Part shown: one piece after another, positions 52,660 through 55,688 of the stretch
Layout of the letters: every line of letters begins with the position of its first letter
How positions within the stretch are numbered: position 1 is the stretch's first letter
Assembly: GCF_005405485.1 (NCBI RefSeq)
Contig: NZ_BJED01000024.1
Location: 1 to 55,688, forward strand
DNA from: Enterococcus hulanensis
GTDB lineage: Bacteria; Bacillota; Bacilli; Lactobacillales; Enterococcaceae
Length of the DNA stretch: 55,688 nucleotides
Direction: 5' to 3'
Program-made: the position numbers and the translations under genes
The notes under the pieces: model-generated
The model's database searches: none
Seen by the model: the letters and a program-made list of their open reading frames with translations, nothing else
What the model was told of the DNA's origin: nothing

Positions 52660-53865
52660 TTAAATCGTATCCTTCCACTTATGATCCAAAACGACGATGC
52701 CTTCGCCGACATATTTCCCAGTAATGAACATGGTCACATATCTTGTTTTGTATACTAACGGCACCGTTGCATTTTCTTCAAAAAGGGCTACGTCGAAATA
52801 ATACTCGCCGCCTAAAAGTGCCATTTTTTCATATTCTAAATAGAAAACATTTTCTCCCTTTTTCCAAGGAATCGATTCTTCATCTAATAACGTATTCAAT
52901 CCACAAACATAATTATTGTCGACCGTTCGAATCGCTACACCAAGTACTGGCTTCTTAATCGAGTCATCTTTCACATCATAAGTTACTTTGACAACGACTT
53001 TGCTGTCTTGTTCAATGATTTCTAACGGTTGTAAATCGCCATCCAGCAATTCAGCTGATTTTACTTCTACAATGTCATAAGCAGAAAAATCTTCTGATGT
53101 AGAATTATCCCGATCGATCGTTTTTAATGATTTCTTCTTCAAAAAGTTTTCGTAGGTCTCGGTGATTTCCATCGTTTCGCCCTCAGCTTCAACCACACCA
53201 TTCTTCAACCAATAAACTCGATCGCAAAAACGACGAACTGCATTCACATCATGTGATACAAAGAGGATCGTTTTGCCAGCATTTCGCAGCTCAGTAAATT
53301 TCTCCATACATTTCAATTGGAACTCCAAGTCGCCTACTGCCAAGGCTTCATCAACGATCAAGATATCAGGGTCGACATTGATCGCCACCGCAAAAGCAAG
53401 ACGCACAAACATCCCGCTGGAATACGTTTTGACTGGCTGATACAGATGGTCGCCGATATCCGCGAAATTAATGATGTCATCGACCTTTTCCTGCATTTCC
53501 TCACGTGAAAAGCCTAAAACCATCCCATTAAGAAAAATATTTTCATAGCCGCTATATTCAGGATTGAAGCCAGAACCAAGTTCCAAAAGCGCTGCAATAT
53601 TTCCTTCGATTTTGATTTCACCTTCTGAAGGAGTCAATACCCCGGTAATGATCTTCAAAATCGTTGATTTACCAGAACCATTTTCTCCGATAAAACCAAT
53701 CATCTCACCTTTTTTTACTTCTACATTTACATCATTCAAGGCGTAAAAAACTTCATGATAGGTTTTTCTAGTAGGACTTAGCGCTTCCTTCAAACGATCA
53801 GAAGGCTTTTTATACATATCGTATTTCTTTGTTAAGTGGTTGATTTCAATTACTGTTTCAGTCAT
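52660..53865 (-). CDS. epaM: Polysaccharide ABC exporter ATPase EpaM-like (Wzt/TagH type)
   Basis: A 401-residue ATPase. The nucleotide-binding domain (about 1-245) has Walker A GENGSGKST near 61, the shortened signature YSSGM near 147, Walker B ILIVDEALA near 167 and the H-loop FVSHD near 201. A C-terminal beta domain (about 265-400, VVKVTYDVKDDSIKKPVLG, GGEYYFDVALFEE) matches the Wzt_C glycan-recognition domain. It should power export of lipid-linked rhamnan with EpaL. AGGAG precedes the ATG, 14 bases after epaL. Confidence 0.92.
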   Translation of the reverse strand: MTETVIEINHLTKKYDMYKKPSDRLKEALSPTRKTYHEVFYALNDVNVEVKKGEMIGFIGENGSGKSTILKIITGVLTPSEGEIKIEGNIAALLELGSGFNPEYSGYENIFLNGMVLGFSREEMQEKVDDIINFADIGDHLYQPVKTYSSGMFVRLAFAVAINVDPDILIVDEALAVGDLEFQLKCMEKFTELRNAGKTILFVSHDVNAVRRFCDRVYWLKNGVVEAEGETMEITETYENFLKKKSLKTIDRDNSTSEDFSAYDIVEVKSAELLDGDLQPLEIIEQDSKVVVKVTYDVKDDSIKKPVLGVAIRTVDNNYVCGLNTLLDEESIPWKKGENVFYLEYEKMALLGGEYYFDVALFEENATVPLVYKTRYVTMFITGKYVGEGIVVLDHKWKDTI

Positions 53866-53879
53866 TTAGATTTATCTCC

Positions 53880-54692
53880 TTATAAAACATCAGAAAAATG
53901 TGGCTTCAAGCGTTTGAAGACAATGCTGCCGACCACTAATAGAATTAAAGTTACGACCCAGAAATAGATCGTTAATAACGGCTTTTCCCAAAACCATTGT
54001 TCACCAAAGAATGCATCCCGATAGCCTTGGACAACATAGAACATTGGGTTAAATTTCAGAATAAATTGAATTGTGGGATGTGCCGCAAATTGATTGATAC
54101 TCCATAAGACGGGAGTTCCCCACATTAATGCTTGCATAATAACCGTAATGAATTGATTAATGTCTGGGAAGAATGGCTGGATCGAAGACGTGATCCAAGT
54201 CAATCCTGTCAAGAACATCATCATCGCAAAGAGATAATAGAACATCTGCAAAATATGCAGGCTAGGTGTTACATGATTAAAAATCCCCACGATAAAGGCA
54301 ATGATGATAAAAAATATATGCATATACAAAGCCGAAAATAATTTTACCGATGGCAAAATGCGAATGTTAAATACAACCTTTTTAACTAAATAGCTGTATT
54401 CCCGAAAAACATTCGTTGCTGAACCCAATACTTCTGAAAAATACATCCATGGAACTAGCCCTGTTAATAGAAAAACAATAAAGGGATATTTTCCATCTGT
54501 CATGGCTGCTCTAAATCCAACTCCAAACACAAACCAATAGGTTACGACCATCACCAAGGGATTAGCAAAAGCCCAAAAAACACCTAAAGCCGATCCAGCA
54601 TAACGCGCCTTGAAGTCATTCACAGAGAATTGTTTTAATAAGGTACGGTTTTGAAAAATTTCTTTAAAAAAACTCAGTAAGTCTTTGAACAT
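53880..54692 (-). CDS. epaL: Polysaccharide ABC exporter permease EpaL-like (TagG/RgpC type)
   Basis: A 270-residue ABC-2 permease with six helices. The N-terminus LLSFFKEIFQNRTLLKQFSVNDFKARYAGSALGVFWAF is the usual start of TagG/RgpC/Wzm permeases, and the C-terminal FNPMFYVVQGYRDAFFG motif is also characteristic. It carries the Epa rhamnan across the membrane. The frame starts at 54707, but GAGAGG lies before the ATG at 54692 and inside that extension. First gene of a transcript that starts at the promoter 54750-54778. Confidence 0.92.
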   Translation of the reverse strand: MFKDLLSFFKEIFQNRTLLKQFSVNDFKARYAGSALGVFWAFANPLVMVVTYWFVFGVGFRAAMTDGKYPFIVFLLTGLVPWMYFSEVLGSATNVFREYSYLVKKVVFNIRILPSVKLFSALYMHIFFIIIAFIVGIFNHVTPSLHILQMFYYLFAMMMFLTGLTWITSSIQPFFPDINQFITVIMQALMWGTPVLWSINQFAAHPTIQFILKFNPMFYVVQGYRDAFFGEQWFWEKPLLTIYFWVVTLILLVVGSIVFKRLKPHFSDVL

Positions 54693-54749
54693 TTTTATTC
54701 CTCTCATCTAACGCTTGATTTATTATTTCTACAGTTGATTAACGTTATT

Positions 54750-54778
54750 ATTCTACAGAAAGATATATGTAAAAGCAA
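54750..54778 (-). promoter_or_regulatory. Promoter of the epaLMNO transcript
   Basis: Minus strand TTGCTT (54773-54778), 17-base spacer, TAGAAT (54750-54755), about 60 bases before the epaL ATG. Confidence 0.65.
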
Positions 54779-55586
54779 GATTATTAAGAAAAGCTTCGTT
54801 AATTCCAAACACCACTTGATCACCTGTTAACTCTGCATATTATCAGTTGAAATTAAGCCTGTATTCCCCTTCTCGTCTGCTAGTTTCAAAATTGATAGAT
54901 AAACTTCGTCTTAATTCGTTCACACGCCAAATAGCCCGTCTATTAAGCGAGCTAAAATTTTATTAAGTTTTTTATTCTGATTTAATATTTCACTGTCGCA
55001 ACATGTAAATGTTCATTTTTTTAATAAAATATTTTAAGTGACCTACTGTCTCTCATTTTCTATTAAATTTTCCTTATTGTATACTAGCTACATTACTAAG
55101 CAAATTAAGTGCTTTTGTTTCTCCGCACGAACTGGAAGTACATCCTTCCCCTTCTTATTTCTGAAATTCGATCTGTTAGTCCCGGATTACTTCCATCTAA
55201 GAAGAAATCTTATTTACGAAATAGAATATCCCCTAAAATATCTGTCCGCTTTACCAAATATTAAGCACCAAGTAATCATATATCGCATTTATTGTAAACA
55301 CATAATAGAATGTATTTTTTCTTAAATATTTGGCCCGAACCTCACTATTGCAAAACACTCAGGGATATCATGACAAATTATTAATATAATTTGATATTTT
55401 TAAAAAATTTGAGAAATTTTCAAAAGATGGTCGTAAAAAACATATACACGCGTTTCTGATATTGTTATAGATATTCATTTTTATTAGCCAATTCAGTATT
55501 CTATTCATTTTATCAATGCTAGAGAATAGTCATCTACAAAATCGATTATATTTTTATTTTAGAAGTATATATCCGTAGATAACGTT
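54779..55586. other. AT-rich gap without recognisable gene
   Basis: About 800 AT-rich bases between the epaL promoter and the end of the gene at the window edge. Frames on both strands (for example 55038-55325 plus) look like random hydrophobic translation without a ribosome site. No clear inverted repeats, transposase remnants or RNA structures were seen. It may be a decayed gene or a long regulatory leader. Confidence 0.4.
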
Positions 55587-55688
55587 TCAGTAATTATTCT
55601 TATTCGCCTCATTAATTACTTTTTCTAATTTAGCAATGGCTTTTTTATATTTAGCTAAACGATCATAATCGACCTTTTTAGGACTAGT
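55587..55688 (-). CDS. C-terminal end of an unidentified protein
   Basis: The minus strand is open from the window edge to a TGA at 55587-55589 and encodes 33 residues ending VDYDRLAKYKKAIAKLEKVI then NEANKNNY. The lysine- and glutamate-rich heptad pattern looks like a helical tail, and codon use looks like real coding sequence. The start is outside the window. The product cannot be named; by position it would precede epaL in the Epa locus. Confidence 0.5.
   Translation of the reverse strand, partial: TSPKKVDYDRLAKYKKAIAKLEKVINEANKNNY

Noticed and set aside
55038-55325. 95-residue rightward frame in the terminal gap
   Set aside because: No ribosome site, no family resemblance, and composition like translated AT-rich noncoding DNA.
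1-55688. tRNA, rRNA, CRISPR array, prophage or riboswitch
   Set aside because: Scanned by eye; no tRNA-like cloverleaf ends, repeat-spacer pattern, phage structural genes or recognisable riboswitch leader was found. Weak or diverged RNA elements could be missed.

Overview
The window looks like a chromosomal segment of a low-GC Gram-positive lactic acid bacterium, most likely an Enterococcus that is not obviously E. faecalis itself. The clues are a bgsA-bgsB glycolipid synthase pair, an enterococcal order liaF-liaS-liaR, ClpE behind CtsR and HrcA sites, a Mn-type SodA, and the distal part of an Epa (enterococcal polysaccharide antigen) locus. Strong AGGAGG-type ribosome sites and hairpin-plus-T-run terminators are found throughout. 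No rRNA, tRNA, CRISPR array or prophage was seen.

The first third (1-33 kb) is housekeeping with a strong envelope and stress flavour. In order it holds: cyclopropane fatty acid synthase, a YkuJ-like protein, a beta-hydroxyacid dehydrogenase, bgsB and bgsA (glycolipid anchor synthesis), ptsI-ptsH, divergent clpE, a DUF1827 protein, a large GT-C-like membrane protein, prfC, a CNNM/CBS transporter-like protein, an AI-2E family permease, a GNAT enzyme, a DUF402 nucleotide phosphatase, mutY-recX, rlmD, a LytR-CpsA-Psr ligase, sodA, a GtrA-type flippase, a DUF1189 protein, a D-2-hydroxyacid dehydrogenase, a GtrB-like glycosyltransferase, a YneR-like protein, a Ktr gating subunit, liaFSR, and mltG-greA.

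The last third (33-55.7 kb) is one long leftward polysaccharide locus. Its upstream end (54.7-47.3 kb) matches the conserved Epa export module: ABC permease (epaL), ATPase with a C-terminal sugar-binding domain (epaM), a methyltransferase-glycosyltransferase fusion (epaN) and a paralogous double-domain glycosyltransferase (epaO). A decayed IS3-family element and an acyltransferase follow. Next comes the variable decoration module: an EpaR-like phosphoglycosyltransferase, several glycosyltransferases, LicD, a TarI/IspD-like cytidylyltransferase with an SDR reductase/epimerase, a Wzy-like polymerase, a Wzx-like flippase, a sugar epimerase and a polyprenyl-phosphate-type GT2. The likely job is a rhamnan exported by EpaLM plus a phosphopolyol-bearing (teichoic-acid-like) decoration built on undecaprenyl phosphate and flipped by Wzx. 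LCP proteins may then attach it to peptidoglycan.

Most interesting observations: (i) EpaN carries a methyltransferase and EpaM a Wzt-like C-terminal domain, suggesting a cap-and-recognise chain-length mechanism; (ii) the second GT2 domain of EpaN appears to have lost its catalytic residues; (iii) the IS3 remnant sits at the core/variable boundary and its end looks reused as the epaO terminator; (iv) clpE has both a near-perfect CIRCE and a CtsR box; (v) a dense array of palindromes overlaps the 3' end of cfa. Start codons were chosen by ribosome-site position, and several differ from the longest open frame.
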